A stretch of DNA of 64,000 nucleotides. It comes from Bacteroides sp. (GTDB lineage: Bacteria > Bacteroidota > Bacteroidia > Bacteroidales > Muribaculaceae). The stretch covers positions 62,001 to 126,000 of the forward strand of contig JAAVCF010000010.1 of NCBI GenBank assembly GCA_014802445.1. Direction: 5' to 3'. The notes below the pieces were generated by a model that saw only the letters and a list, made by a program, of their open reading frames with translations, ran no database searches and had not been told where the DNA came from. Shown here in pieces: positions 52,797 to 62,200 of this stretch (position 1 is the stretch's first letter; each line of letters begins with the position of its first letter). The translations under genes and the position numbers were made by a program.

Positions 52797-53675
52797 ATGG
52801 CAACACTCCGCGAACTTAAAGGCCGTATCGGCTCGGTGGCCTCATCCGAGAAAATCACCGGCGCCATGAAGATGATTTCGTCGGCTAAGATGCACAAGGC
52901 CGAGATGAGCCTCAAAAAGCTCCTCCCTTACCGCAATCTCATCGAAGGAATCATAGGCAACCTGATCGACTCGGACGCCGAGTTCACCTCGCCTCTGACT
53001 CAGGAGCGTGAAGTACGCCGCATCACCATCGTGGTGTTCGGCAGTGACGACGGCCTCTGCGGTGCCTATAATGTCAACGTTTATAAGGAACTGATAGTCC
53101 GCATGGCCGAGCTCCGCAAGCTTTACGGAGCCGATCTCCGCTTCACCCTCATGCCCGTGGGCGCAAAGATTGCCAAGGCAGTGAAGCGCCTCGCAGGCAA
53201 TGAGGTGGAGATCAAGCCATCAGGAGTCAACTCAAAGACCGCCGGCGACGATGTCCGCGCCTTCCTTGAAACGCTCCACAACGCTTACATAAGCGGCGAC
53301 ACTGACCGCATCGACGTGCTTTACATGCACTTCCACAGCGTCAGCCGCCAGCGCCCCGTTCAGGAGCAGCTTATCCCCGTGGTGGCCTCCACCTTCGCCT
53401 CTGAAGGTGTGGAGCGCTCATCGCGTCCCTTCCTCTTCGAGCCCTCTCCCGCAGCCATCTTCGTGTCGGTGATTCCGATGTTCCTCCTCGCAGTGATGCA
53501 GGAAGTGTTCACCGAAAACCGCGCCTCCGAACAGGCCGCCCGCGTAATGGCTATGCAGAGCGCCAACGATAACGCAAAGAAACTCCTCGAATCACTTCAA
53601 CTCGAATTCAACAAACTGCGCCAGCAGAGCATCACCACAGAGCTCCTCGACATTGTCGGCGGCCAGACAAGATAA
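52797..53675 (+). CDS. atpG: F-type ATP synthase subunit gamma
   Basis: A 292-residue central rotor shaft. Both terminal helices of the coiled coil are clear: ATLRELKGRIGSVASSEKIT with GAMKMISSAKMHKAE at the N-terminus and AMQSANDNAKKLLESLQLEF with NKLRQQSITTELLDIVGG at the C-terminus. It closes the atp block; nuoI follows after 36 nt. Confidence 0.96.
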   Translation: MATLRELKGRIGSVASSEKITGAMKMISSAKMHKAEMSLKKLLPYRNLIEGIIGNLIDSDAEFTSPLTQEREVRRITIVVFGSDDGLCGAYNVNVYKELIVRMAELRKLYGADLRFTLMPVGAKIAKAVKRLAGNEVEIKPSGVNSKTAGDDVRAFLETLHNAYISGDTDRIDVLYMHFHSVSRQRPVQEQLIPVVASTFASEGVERSSRPFLFEPSPAAIFVSVIPMFLLAVMQEVFTENRASEQAARVMAMQSANDNAKKLLESLQLEFNKLRQQSITTELLDIVGGQTR

Positions 53676-53711
53676 TAAATCAAACGACAGAATCACAATA
53701 TTCAAAGAACT

Positions 53712-54311
53712 ATGGGTAGTGTCAAAGATTATTTTTCATCATTGGGCCGTGGCATCTATAGCCTGATTCAGGGTATGGAAGTCACGGGTAAGGAATTCGT
53801 TACCCCCAAAATCACTGAAAAATATCCCGAAAACCGCGAAAACCCGCCGGTGGCTCCCCGCTTCCGTGCCACCCTCGAGATGATCTACGATGCCGAGGGC
53901 AACCACAAGTGCATTGCCTGCGGCAGCTGCGAGCGTGCGTGCCCCAACGGCACAATCAGCCTCACAACTGAAATGGTCGACACCTGGAAGGGTACTAAGA
54001 AAAAACGCCTCGTGGACTATAACTATGACCTCGGCAGCTGCACTTTCTGCCAGCTCTGCGTCACCAGCTGTCCCACCGCGGCCATCAACTTCAACAACGA
54101 CTTCGAGCAGGCTGTGTTCACCCGCGACAAGCTCGTCAAGAAGCTCAACTATCTTCCCGAAAAGCCCGAGCCCGAGCCCACTCCTGAAGAGCGAGCAAAA
54201 TACGAGGCCGAGAAAGCCGCCAAGATAGAGGCCGCCAAGAAGGCCGCAGCCGCCAAGAAGGCTGCCGCTGAAAAAGCTGCCCAGGCCCCCAAGGCTCCCG
54301 AAAAAGAATAA
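53712..54311 (+). CDS. nuoI: Complex I subunit I (ferredoxin-like) with Lys/Ala-rich tail
   Basis: A 199-residue subunit with two 4Fe-4S motifs, CIACGSCERACP (about residues 74-85) and CTFCQLCVTSCP (about 114-125), which carry electrons to NuoB. An unusual C-terminal extension of about 45 residues, rich in Glu, Lys, Ala and Pro (KAAKIEAAKKAAAAKKAAAE), follows the ferredoxin fold. NuoEFG are not encoded in this cluster, so NuoI and its tail may be near where the unknown electron donor docks. The tail resembles a flexible or helical linker and could also be a neutral low-complexity end. Confidence 0.93.
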   Translation: MGSVKDYFSSLGRGIYSLIQGMEVTGKEFVTPKITEKYPENRENPPVAPRFRATLEMIYDAEGNHKCIACGSCERACPNGTISLTTEMVDTWKGTKKKRLVDYNYDLGSCTFCQLCVTSCPTAAINFNNDFEQAVFTRDKLVKKLNYLPEKPEPEPTPEERAKYEAEKAAKIEAAKKAAAAKKAAAEKAAQAPKAPEKE

Positions 54312-54352
54312 TCAATCCACACTCCATCAACCACGCATCACATTTTTTGTAA

Positions 54353-54868
54353 ATGGAATCTTTAGGAAGTTCTATAGCTTACTGGATTATCGTCCTGTCG
54401 ATAGTCATATTCTCGGTGCTTACTGTCACCACCCGTAAGATTCTGCGCGCGGCCACCTTCCTGTTGTTCACCCTCTTCGCCACCGCTGCCGTTTATTTCA
54501 AGCTCGACTATGAGTTTCTCGGCACGGTTCAGATTGCGGTTTATGCCGGTGGCATCGTCGTGCTCTTTGTGTTCTCAATCCTGCTGACAACCCATCCGGG
54601 CGACAACTCCAAGAACCTCGCCGCACGCAAGCGCGGCCTCGGTCTGCTTGCCGCCATCCTGACCCTGATTGTCACCGGTTACGCCTTCGTGAGCCGCTGC
54701 TCCAACCTCTGCGCCGCGCTCCCCGAAGCTGAGAATCCCACAATGCACAAAATCGGCGAAACACTCATGGGAACCGGCCACGGTCAGTATCTCCTCCCCT
54801 TCGAGGCCATCAGTGTTCTTCTGCTCGCATGTATAATCGGCGGCGTCGTTGTCGCCCGCAAACGATAA
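54353..54868 (+). CDS. nuoJ: Complex I subunit J
   Basis: A 171-residue membrane subunit with five helices. Typical segments are LRAATFLLFTLFATAAVYFK, the conserved FLGTVQIAVYAGGIVVLFVF (with the pi-bulge helix) and LLPFEAISVLLLACIIGGVV. It sits between NuoH and NuoN-side modules. It starts 41 nt after nuoI. Confidence 0.95.
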   Translation: MESLGSSIAYWIIVLSIVIFSVLTVTTRKILRAATFLLFTLFATAAVYFKLDYEFLGTVQIAVYAGGIVVLFVFSILLTTHPGDNSKNLAARKRGLGLLAAILTLIVTGYAFVSRCSNLCAALPEAENPTMHKIGETLMGTGHGQYLLPFEAISVLLLACIIGGVVVARKR

Positions 54869-54877
54869 AACGCCATT

Positions 54878-55189
54878 ATGGGAAATACAATGATATGGTA
54901 CATCGTTCCCAGCCTGATTATGTTCTGCTGCGGAATTTACGGATTCATAACCCGTAAAAACATGATCGCTATGCTCATCTCGCTTGAGCTGATGCTTAAT
55001 GCGGTCGATATCAACTTTGTAGTGTTCAATCGATTCCTCTTCCCCGGCTCTATGGAAGGCATGATGTTCACCCTCTTCGCAATCGGCATCGCTGCGGCTG
55101 AAACAGCCCTCGCCATCGCGATTATCATCAACATCTACCGCGCCGCCACCAATATCGACGCTGAGGACATCACCCAAATGAAACATTAA
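54878..55189 (+). CDS. nuoK: Complex I subunit K
   Basis: A 103-residue, three-helix subunit (Mrp C-like). The family motif NMIAMLISLELMLNAVDINF contains the conserved Glu of helix 2, and AAAETALAIAIIINIYR holds the second membrane Glu. Both are part of the proton path. Confidence 0.95.
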   Translation: MGNTMIWYIVPSLIMFCCGIYGFITRKNMIAMLISLELMLNAVDINFVVFNRFLFPGSMEGMMFTLFAIGIAAAETALAIAIIINIYRAATNIDAEDITQMKH

Positions 55190-55197
55190 TCCACGCC

Positions 55198-57162
55198 ATG
55201 GCTATTACATTACCTCTGCTTATTCTGGTCATCCCCTTGGCGATGTTCCTCATTCTGGGCCTCTGCGGCTCTAAAATGAGTCCTCGTCTGGCGGGCACGC
55301 TCGGAACCCTCGGTATGGGCTCCGTGCTGGTGTTGAGCTATATCACCGCCTTCACCTACTATTTCAGCGGCAATCCTGACTTTGTCAACGGCACTGACCG
55401 CCTCCCCTTCACCGTGTTCAATGTAACATGGCTTGAATTCACTCAGAACCTTGTAATCAAGCTCGGTTTCTATCTCGACCCCATCTCGGCGATGATGCTT
55501 ATCGTCATCCCCACGGTGTCGTTCCTCGTCCACCTCTATTCGCTGGGTTATATGCACGGTGAGCGCGGTTTCCAGCGCTACTATGCGTTCCTGTCGCTCT
55601 TCAGCTTCTCGATGCTCGGCCTCGTGGTGGCAACCAACATCTTCCAGATGTATATCTTCTGGGAGCTCGTGGGCGTGTCATCTTACCTCCTTATCGGTTT
55701 CTATTACACCCGCCCCGCTGCCGTGTCAGCTTCCAAAAAGGCGTTTATCGTCACCCGCTTCGCTGACCTTGGCTTCCTCATCGGCATCCTCGTGCTGTCG
55801 TTCTACACTCAGACCTTCGACTTCCTTACCCTCACCTCTGACCCCCAGGCTGTGGTGAGCAGCTTCGGCGGCGCCACCTTCATGGGTGCCTCGGCCCTCA
55901 CCTGGGCGCTGGTGCTCATCTTCACCGGCGGTATGGGTAAGTCGGCCATGATGCCCCTCCACATCTGGCTCCCTGACGCAATGGAAGGTCCCACCCCCGT
56001 GTCGGCCCTCATCCATGCCGCAACAATGGTTGTGGCCGGTGTCTACCTCGTGGCCCGTCTCTTCCCCGTCTATCTGACCAGCGAGTCGGCTCTGATGATT
56101 ATCACCTGCGTGGGCGCCCTCACTGCAATGTATGCCGCAATCGTGGCCTGCGTGCAGATTGACATCAAGCGAGTGCTCGCATTCTCCACCATCTCTCAGA
56201 TTGCTTACATGATGGTGGGTCTCGGCGTGGCCGGTCTGGGCTACTTTGCCGGCGGCTGCGTGGCTGACAGCCATGAGTTCCATGAAGGCCTCGGCTATAT
56301 GGCCTCCATGTTCCACCTCTTCACTCACGCCATGTTCAAGGCCCTCCTCTTCATGGGCGCCGGCTGTGTGATCCACGCTGTCCACTCCAATGACTACACT
56401 GCCATGGGCGGCCTCCGCAAGTACATGCCCATCACCCACATCACATTCCTTGTGGCATGTCTCGCCATCGCAGGTATCCCCCCCTTCTCGGGCTTCTTCT
56501 CAAAGGACGAGATTCTCACCGCCTGCTATCTCAACCCCAACCCCGTTTGGTTCATTTGGATGCTCCTCGTGGCCGGCATGACCGCCTTCTACATGTTCCG
56601 CATCTACTTCCTCATCTTCTGGTGGGACAATCCTGACTACGGTCACCACAAGCCCCACGAAGCCCCCGTCACCATGACCATTCCTCTGGTGTTCCTCGCA
56701 TTGGTGAGCGTTGTTGCCGGTTTCATCCCCTTCGGCAAGTTCGTCACCTGGCAGGGCCATGAATATATTATCCACCTTAATCCCGTTGTGGCAAGCCTCT
56801 CGGTGGGCCTCGCGCTGGTGTCAATCCTCTTCGCATGGAAGCTCTATGCACGCAAGAACGACCTCCCCGCCCGCATGGCCGACAGCTGCCGCGGCCTCTG
56901 GACCGCTGCGCTCCACCGCTTCTACTTTGATGAGCTCTACATGTTCATCACTCACAAGATTATCTTCAACGGCATCTGCCGTCCCATCGCATGGTTTGAC
57001 CGTCACATCATCGACGGCACCATGGACTCTTTCGCCTTCGTCACCAACAAGGCTTCAGAGTCTATCAAGGGATTCCAGAGCGGCCGAGTGCAGATGTATG
57101 TATGGTGGTACCTTATCGGAGCTCTTCTCCTGGGTGCCGTCACAGCAATCTGCTGGATGTAA
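55198..57162 (+). CDS. nuoL: Complex I subunit L (antiporter-like proton pump)
   Basis: A 654-residue Mrp antiporter-like subunit. Core motifs are MYIFWELVGVSSYLLIGFYY with the conserved Glu, the helix 7 region MGKSAMMPLHIWLPDAMEGP with TPVSALIHAATMVVAGVYL, and KRVLAFSTISQIAYMMVGLG. The C-terminal part is the long lateral helix and last transmembrane segment (VQMYVWWYLIGALLLGAVTA). Confidence 0.96.
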   Translation: MAITLPLLILVIPLAMFLILGLCGSKMSPRLAGTLGTLGMGSVLVLSYITAFTYYFSGNPDFVNGTDRLPFTVFNVTWLEFTQNLVIKLGFYLDPISAMMLIVIPTVSFLVHLYSLGYMHGERGFQRYYAFLSLFSFSMLGLVVATNIFQMYIFWELVGVSSYLLIGFYYTRPAAVSASKKAFIVTRFADLGFLIGILVLSFYTQTFDFLTLTSDPQAVVSSFGGATFMGASALTWALVLIFTGGMGKSAMMPLHIWLPDAMEGPTPVSALIHAATMVVAGVYLVARLFPVYLTSESALMIITCVGALTAMYAAIVACVQIDIKRVLAFSTISQIAYMMVGLGVAGLGYFAGGCVADSHEFHEGLGYMASMFHLFTHAMFKALLFMGAGCVIHAVHSNDYTAMGGLRKYMPITHITFLVACLAIAGIPPFSGFFSKDEILTACYLNPNPVWFIWMLLVAGMTAFYMFRIYFLIFWWDNPDYGHHKPHEAPVTMTIPLVFLALVSVVAGFIPFGKFVTWQGHEYIIHLNPVVASLSVGLALVSILFAWKLYARKNDLPARMADSCRGLWTAALHRFYFDELYMFITHKIIFNGICRPIAWFDRHIIDGTMDSFAFVTNKASESIKGFQSGRVQMYVWWYLIGALLLGAVTAICWM

Positions 57163-57205
57163 TCCTCTCCACAACACAGTGCAACCTTGAAAAAACAGTA
57201 ATCAG

Positions 57206-58711
57206 ATGTTAGGAAATATATTGATATACTTCGTGGTGGTTCCCATCCTCATGATGCTGGGAATCTACCTGAGCCGCAACCGCGCTCAAATCAGGGCGGT
57301 GGCTGTCACCGGTTCGCTGGTGCTGCTCGGCATCTCCACATGGCTCGTCTGCGAGTACCTCCGCCTCCGTGCCGCCGGTTTTGACGCTCCCATGCTCTTC
57401 ACCGACACATGGTGCTGGTTCGCCCCGCTCAACATCAACCTCGCCGTGGGTGTCGACGGTGTGTCAGTGGCCATGCTCATGCTCTCGTCAATCATCGTCT
57501 TCGCCGGCAGCTTCGCCTCGTGGGAGATTCCCCAGCCCAAGGCCTTCTTCCTTTGGCTTATCCTCCTCTCCACTGGTGTGTTCGGCTTCTTTATCTCTAT
57601 TGACCTCTTCACGATGTTCATGTTCTATGAGGTCGCTCTTATCCCCATGTATCTTCTCATCGGTGTGTGGGGCAGCGGCAACAAGAACTATTCAGCCATG
57701 AAGCTCACCCTGATGCTTATGGGCGGCTCGGCATTCCTCATGCTCGGCCTCATCGGCATCTACTACAACTCGGTGGTGGACGGCGAACACACCTGGAACA
57801 TCGTTAAGATTGCCCAGTCACATTGCCTTGACAACACCGGCTGGCAATATCTCTTCTTCCCTCTGACCTTTGTGGGCTTCGGCGTGCTCGGCGCCATGTT
57901 CCCCTTCCACACCTGGAGCCCTGACGGTCACGCCTGCGCCCCCACGGCAGTGTCTATGCTCCACGCCGGCGTGCTCATGAAGCTGGGTGGTTACGGCTGC
58001 TTCCGTGTGGCCATCTACCTCATGCCTCAGGCTGCCAACGAACTCGCCTGGATTTTCCTTATCCTCACCGGTATCTCGGTTGTCTACGGTGCGTTCAGCG
58101 CTTGCGTCCAGACTGACCTCAAGTACATCAACGCTTACTCTTCAGTGAGCCACTGCGGCCTGGTGCTCTTCGCCATCCTCATGCTCAACACCACCGCAAT
58201 GACCGGTGCTATCATGCAGATGCTCAGCCACGGTTTGATGACGGCCCTCTTCTTCGCCCTCATCGGTATGATTTACGGCCGCACCCACACCCGCGACATC
58301 CGACTGATGGGCGGCCTGATGAAGATTATGCCCTTCCTCGCCGTGTGCTACGTTATCGCAGGTCTGGCTTCGCTCGGTCTCCCCGGCCTCAGCGGCTTCG
58401 TTTCGGAAATGACCATCTTTGTCGGCTCGTTTGAACACACTGACTTCTTCCACCGTGCGTTCACCATTGCCGCTTGCTCTTCAATCGTTATAACCGCGGT
58501 TTATATCCTCCGCGTGGTGGGCAAGCTGCTCTTCGGTCCCGTCTATGACGAGCATCATCTCTCTCTCACCGACGCCACTTGGTGGGAACGCCTCTCAACC
58601 GTCACCCTCATCATCTGTGTGGCTGCCATCGGCTGTTTCCCCAACTTCTTTGTCGACCTCATCAAGTTTACGTTCAGCAGCCGCATCTTTGCTGCTATCG
58701 GTCTCAACTAA
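57206..58711 (+). CDS. nuoM: Complex I subunit M (antiporter-like proton pump)
   Basis: A 501-residue antiporter-like subunit. Visible motifs: MFMFYEVALIPMYLLIGVWG (conserved Glu), the loop-helix segment GAMFPFHTWSPDGHACAPTA with VSMLHAGVLMKLGGYG, and LKYINAYSSVSHCGLVLFAI. It starts 43 nt after nuoL. Confidence 0.96.
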   Translation: MLGNILIYFVVVPILMMLGIYLSRNRAQIRAVAVTGSLVLLGISTWLVCEYLRLRAAGFDAPMLFTDTWCWFAPLNINLAVGVDGVSVAMLMLSSIIVFAGSFASWEIPQPKAFFLWLILLSTGVFGFFISIDLFTMFMFYEVALIPMYLLIGVWGSGNKNYSAMKLTLMLMGGSAFLMLGLIGIYYNSVVDGEHTWNIVKIAQSHCLDNTGWQYLFFPLTFVGFGVLGAMFPFHTWSPDGHACAPTAVSMLHAGVLMKLGGYGCFRVAIYLMPQAANELAWIFLILTGISVVYGAFSACVQTDLKYINAYSSVSHCGLVLFAILMLNTTAMTGAIMQMLSHGLMTALFFALIGMIYGRTHTRDIRLMGGLMKIMPFLAVCYVIAGLASLGLPGLSGFVSEMTIFVGSFEHTDFFHRAFTIAACSSIVITAVYILRVVGKLLFGPVYDEHHLSLTDATWWERLSTVTLIICVAAIGCFPNFFVDLIKFTFSSRIFAAIGLN

Positions 58712-58732
58712 TCAACGTATCACCACAGCGCA

Positions 58733-60229
58733 ATGGACTATTCTCAGTTTTTATCCATGTGGCAGGAAATAGGATTGCTGATCGTATTCCTGTTGACCTT
58801 CTTCTATGACACTTTCGCCCCCCGGAAGGCGCTCGGCGCCATCGGCGGCCTCACCTGTGTGCTCTTCGCAATCTTCACAGGCTTCGGCTTCACGGGCTGG
58901 TTCATGAACGGCTCTGACGCCTTTGAAGGCATGTATCAGGGCTCAATGGCCATCACCACCATCAAGAACATTCTCAACATCGGCACCCTCATTGTCCTCA
59001 TCCAGTCAATCAAGTGGGCCGACAGCGATTTCGTTCGCGTGCGTCGCGGCGAGTTCTACGAGCTGATTCTGCTCACCCTCTTCGGCATGTACCTGATGAT
59101 TTCCGCAGGCCACTTCCTGCTCTTCGTCATCGGTCTGGAAACGGCTTCGCTTCCTCTGGCTGCCCTGGTGGCCTTTGACAAGCACCGTTATGAAAGCCAT
59201 GAGGCCGCTGTCAAGTATGTGCTCACCGCCGTGTTCTCATCGGCTGTGTTCCTCTTCGGTCTGAGCTTCGTTTATGGCATCGCCGGCACTCTCTATTACG
59301 ACGGTATCGCCGCGCAGCTCATTGCCGGCGGCGCTTCCGGCACCATGCTTATCGTGGCTCTCGCCTTCGTGATTTCAGGCTTCGGCTTCAAGCTGTCGCT
59401 CGTGCCCTTCCACCTCTGGACCGCCGATGTGTATCAGGGTGCTCCCACCCCCGTCACCTCTTACCTGTCCGTAATCTCAAAGGGTTCCGCTGCTTTCGCA
59501 TTCCTCGTGGTGCTCTGGCAGGCTTTCGGCCCCGCTTATCCCCAGGTGTGGGAGTGGATGCTTTATGCCCTGATTATCCTCACCATCACTGTCGGTAACC
59601 TCTTCGCCATGCGTCAGCGCAACCTCAAGCGCTTCCTGGCTTTCTCGTCAGTGTCACAGGCCGGCTACATCATGCTCGGCGTGATTGGCGTCAACGAGCT
59701 GTCAATGACCGCCCTGATGTTCTACATCCTCGTCTACATCTTCTCTAACCTCGGAGCCTTCGGCGTTATCGGCGCTGTGGAGCGTGCCACCGGCAAGGTT
59801 GACATGAGCGCTTACAATGGCCTCAGCAAAACCAACCCCCGCCTGGCCTTCACCATGATGCTGGCAATGTTCTCTCTGGCCGGTATCCCTCCCTTCGCAG
59901 GTTTCTTCAGCAAGTTCTTCATCTTCACAGGTGCTCTCGAAGTGGGCACGGTGGCAATGTATGTCCTGGTCTTCGTGGCTCTGGTCAACACCATCATCTC
60001 ACTCTATTACTATCTGCTGGTGGTGAAGGCAATGTACATCTCTGAAGAGGAGCCTCAGGTGGCTGCGTTCACCTCCACGGCCTCTGAGCGTCTGGGCATG
60101 GCTGTTTGCCTCTGCGGCATCGTTGCCCTCGGCATCGCAAGCCCTGTCTACACCTACATCTACAATGCCGTCAACACTTCCATCTCAAACGACATTGTGG
60201 CTTCGCTCCTCACCGTCATCATTCCCTGA
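58733..60229 (+). CDS. nuoN: Complex I subunit N (antiporter-like proton pump)
   Basis: A 498-residue antiporter-like subunit. Core motifs include LLFVIGLETASLPLAALVAF, KLSLVPFHLWTADVYQGAPT with PVTSYLSVISKGSAAFAFL, and LKRFLAFSSVSQAGYIMLGV. It is the last gene of the supercluster; a 16-bp perfect hairpin follows 23 nt after the stop. Confidence 0.96.
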   Translation: MDYSQFLSMWQEIGLLIVFLLTFFYDTFAPRKALGAIGGLTCVLFAIFTGFGFTGWFMNGSDAFEGMYQGSMAITTIKNILNIGTLIVLIQSIKWADSDFVRVRRGEFYELILLTLFGMYLMISAGHFLLFVIGLETASLPLAALVAFDKHRYESHEAAVKYVLTAVFSSAVFLFGLSFVYGIAGTLYYDGIAAQLIAGGASGTMLIVALAFVISGFGFKLSLVPFHLWTADVYQGAPTPVTSYLSVISKGSAAFAFLVVLWQAFGPAYPQVWEWMLYALIILTITVGNLFAMRQRNLKRFLAFSSVSQAGYIMLGVIGVNELSMTALMFYILVYIFSNLGAFGVIGAVERATGKVDMSAYNGLSKTNPRLAFTMMLAMFSLAGIPPFAGFFSKFFIFTGALEVGTVAMYVLVFVALVNTIISLYYYLLVVKAMYISEEEPQVAAFTSTASERLGMAVCLCGIVALGIASPVYTYIYNAVNTSISNDIVASLLTVIIP

Positions 60230-60252
60230 CGTTTCAACCCCCTGATATAACA

Positions 60253-60289
60253 AGAGCGGGTGTGCCTCCATGTGAGGCACACCCGCTCT
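60253..60289. terminator. bidirectional terminator between nuoN and the dxs-like gene
   Basis: A perfect 16-bp stem (60253-60268 with 60274-60289) and 5-nt loop lies between two convergent genes. The flanks are GCTTTAGTTA on one side and, on the minus strand, TTGTTATATC on the other, so it can serve both directions. Confidence 0.9.
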
Positions 60290-60310
60290 GCTTTAGTTAT
60301 CTCCGTCAGC

Positions 60311-62068
60311 TCACTTCATGAGCGCTTCGGCATCCTCGGCAATGAGCTCGGGGGTCATGCGGCACTCCTTGAGGAGTTCGGCGGGGTCATATTTGTCAAG
60401 GAACTCCTTGCGCACGCCGCGACACACCACCTTCATGTTGCTGTCGCCATAGTAGCGGGCCACTTTCTCACCGTAGCCGCCGTCAAGCACTCCGTCCTCA
60501 AGCGTTATCACCGCACGGTGGTTGGCCTTGAGATTGTTGAGCTTCTCGGTGTCGATGCCGCTCAGGAACACGGGATTGATCACTGTCACCTGGCGTCCGT
60601 TGGAGCGCAGGATTTCGGCTGCCTGCAGGGCATTCTGCATCATCGAGCCGGCGGCAATGATGGCCACCTCGCTTCCGTGGCGCACGGTCTCGGCGTGGTT
60701 CAGCTTCGAATAGTCGCTCCTGAACTCGCGGCCGCTCTCCCACACGGGGCCGCTCGGCTGGCGCACGGCCACAGGGTGCGACGTCTGCTTCACAGCCCAG
60801 CGCAGCATGGCCTGATACTCCTCCTTGCATGTGGGTGCCAGGAAAACCCAGCCGGGAATGTTGCTCACCAGTACAATGTCAAACCATCCCAGGTGAGTGG
60901 TGTCGGTCATTGAGTTGATGCCTGTGGCGGCAATGTCGATAACCACAGGGGTGTTGTTGATAGCCACATCCTGCGACATCTGATCATACGCTCTCTGCAG
61001 GAACGAGCTGATAACGCCAAACACGGGCCTTGCGCCCCCCTTGGCCATGCCTGAGGCAAGCGCCACGGCCTGCTGCTCGGCGATGCCCACGTCAACAAAC
61101 TGCTTGCCGGCCTTGAGGCGGCGCTCGCGGTCAAAGCCTATGGCGGCAGGGGTGCCGGCGGTGATGACCGTCACGCGCTTGTCGGCCTCCATCATCGGGG
61201 CCATGGTGGAATAGAACAGCTCGGTCCATGTGGGCTTGGTGCTGATGTGCAGGGGGTCGCCGCTGGACAGGTCAAAGGGTCCGGTGTAATGGAAGTGCTC
61301 TCGGTCAGCTTCGGCGGCACGATAGCCCATACCTTTCTGGGTCACCACGTGGACCACCACGGGCACCTTGCTGTCCTTCACCTCCTCAAAGGCTTTGACG
61401 AGCGAGCGGATGTCGTTGCCGTATTTCACAAAGCGGTAGGCATAGCCCAGTGAGCGGAAATAGTTGGGCTGGCCCTCGCCGTTGGTGTTGCGCAGCAGGC
61501 GCAGGTCGGCATAGAGGCCGCCGTGGTTCTCGGCAATGCTCATGTCGTTGTCATTGACCACCACAATGAAGTTGCTGCCCAGGGTCGAGCCGAAGTCAAG
61601 GCCCTCGAAGGCCTCGCCGCCGCTGAGCGAGCCGTCGCCCACCACGGCAACCACGTTCTCAGTGCCGCCGGCAAGGTCACGCGCCTTGGCAAGGCCGGTG
61701 GCCAATGACACGCCGGTGGAGGTGTGGCCTATCTCAAAGAGGTCATACTCGCTCTCGCGGGGACAGGTGAAGCCCGTCACGTCATCGTAGTGTGCCGGGT
61801 CAGTAAATGCTTCCATGCGTCCGGTAAGCATTTTGTGAACATAGGTCTGGTGTGACACGTCAAACACCAGTTTATCCTTCGGTGCGTCAAACACATAGTG
61901 AAGCGCCACTGTGGCCTCGAGAAAGCCCAGGTTGGGGCCCACATGGCCGCCATGGGCCGCGAGCTTTGTCAACAGCGCCTTGCGCAGGTCGCCACAGAGC
62001 TCGCCGAGTTCATCCACCGTCATTTTCTTGATGTCGGCGGGTGATTTTATCTTTGATAGGTCAGTCAT
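60311..62068 (-). CDS. DXS-like transketolase-family thiamine diphosphate enzyme
   Basis: A 585-residue protein of the DXS/transketolase family, shorter than usual DXS (about 620-640). The TPP motif GDGSLSGGEAFEGLDFGST with NDNDMSIAEN and the pyrimidine-binding Glu in VDVGIAEQQAVALASGMAKG are intact. However, the N-terminal motif is GGHVGPNLGFLEAT and HQTYVHKMLTGR rather than DXS-like GGHLASxLG and HQAYPHKILTGR. The DRAG segment holding the substrate-phosphate Arg reads AATGINSMTDTTH instead. It could still make 1-deoxyxylulose 5-phosphate, but a different acceptor is plausible. It is convergent with nuoN. I see no clear promoter. Confidence 0.8.
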   Translation of the reverse strand: MTDLSKIKSPADIKKMTVDELGELCGDLRKALLTKLAAHGGHVGPNLGFLEATVALHYVFDAPKDKLVFDVSHQTYVHKMLTGRMEAFTDPAHYDDVTGFTCPRESEYDLFEIGHTSTGVSLATGLAKARDLAGGTENVVAVVGDGSLSGGEAFEGLDFGSTLGSNFIVVVNDNDMSIAENHGGLYADLRLLRNTNGEGQPNYFRSLGYAYRFVKYGNDIRSLVKAFEEVKDSKVPVVVHVVTQKGMGYRAAEADREHFHYTGPFDLSSGDPLHISTKPTWTELFYSTMAPMMEADKRVTVITAGTPAAIGFDRERRLKAGKQFVDVGIAEQQAVALASGMAKGGARPVFGVISSFLQRAYDQMSQDVAINNTPVVIDIAATGINSMTDTTHLGWFDIVLVSNIPGWVFLAPTCKEEYQAMLRWAVKQTSHPVAVRQPSGPVWESGREFRSDYSKLNHAETVRHGSEVAIIAAGSMMQNALQAAEILRSNGRQVTVINPVFLSGIDTEKLNNLKANHRAVITLEDGVLDGGYGEKVARYYGDSNMKVVCRGVRKEFLDKYDPAELLKECRMTPELIAEDAEALMK

Positions 62069-62144
62069 AAAGATGAGTGATTAATGTGTAAAATAGTCCG
62101 TAGTATAAACGTCAGAACGGCCCGAATGATTGCATGCGGGGCAT

Positions 62145-62179
62145 TAAAAATGCAGCCGGGCGCTTGGCTCGGCTGCATT
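62145..62179 (-). terminator. terminator of the alpha-amylase gene
   Basis: AATGCAGCC (62149-62157) pairs with GGCTGCATT (62171-62179). On the minus strand the stem runs into TTTTT. It lies just beyond the amylase stop. Confidence 0.85.
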
Positions 62180-62200
62180 GTGTCAGTGTCAGGATTGGGG

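Noticed and set aside
59006-59200. Minus-strand frames within the nuo-atp cluster (several of similar size)
   Set aside because: All are shadows of the highly conserved nuo and atp genes.
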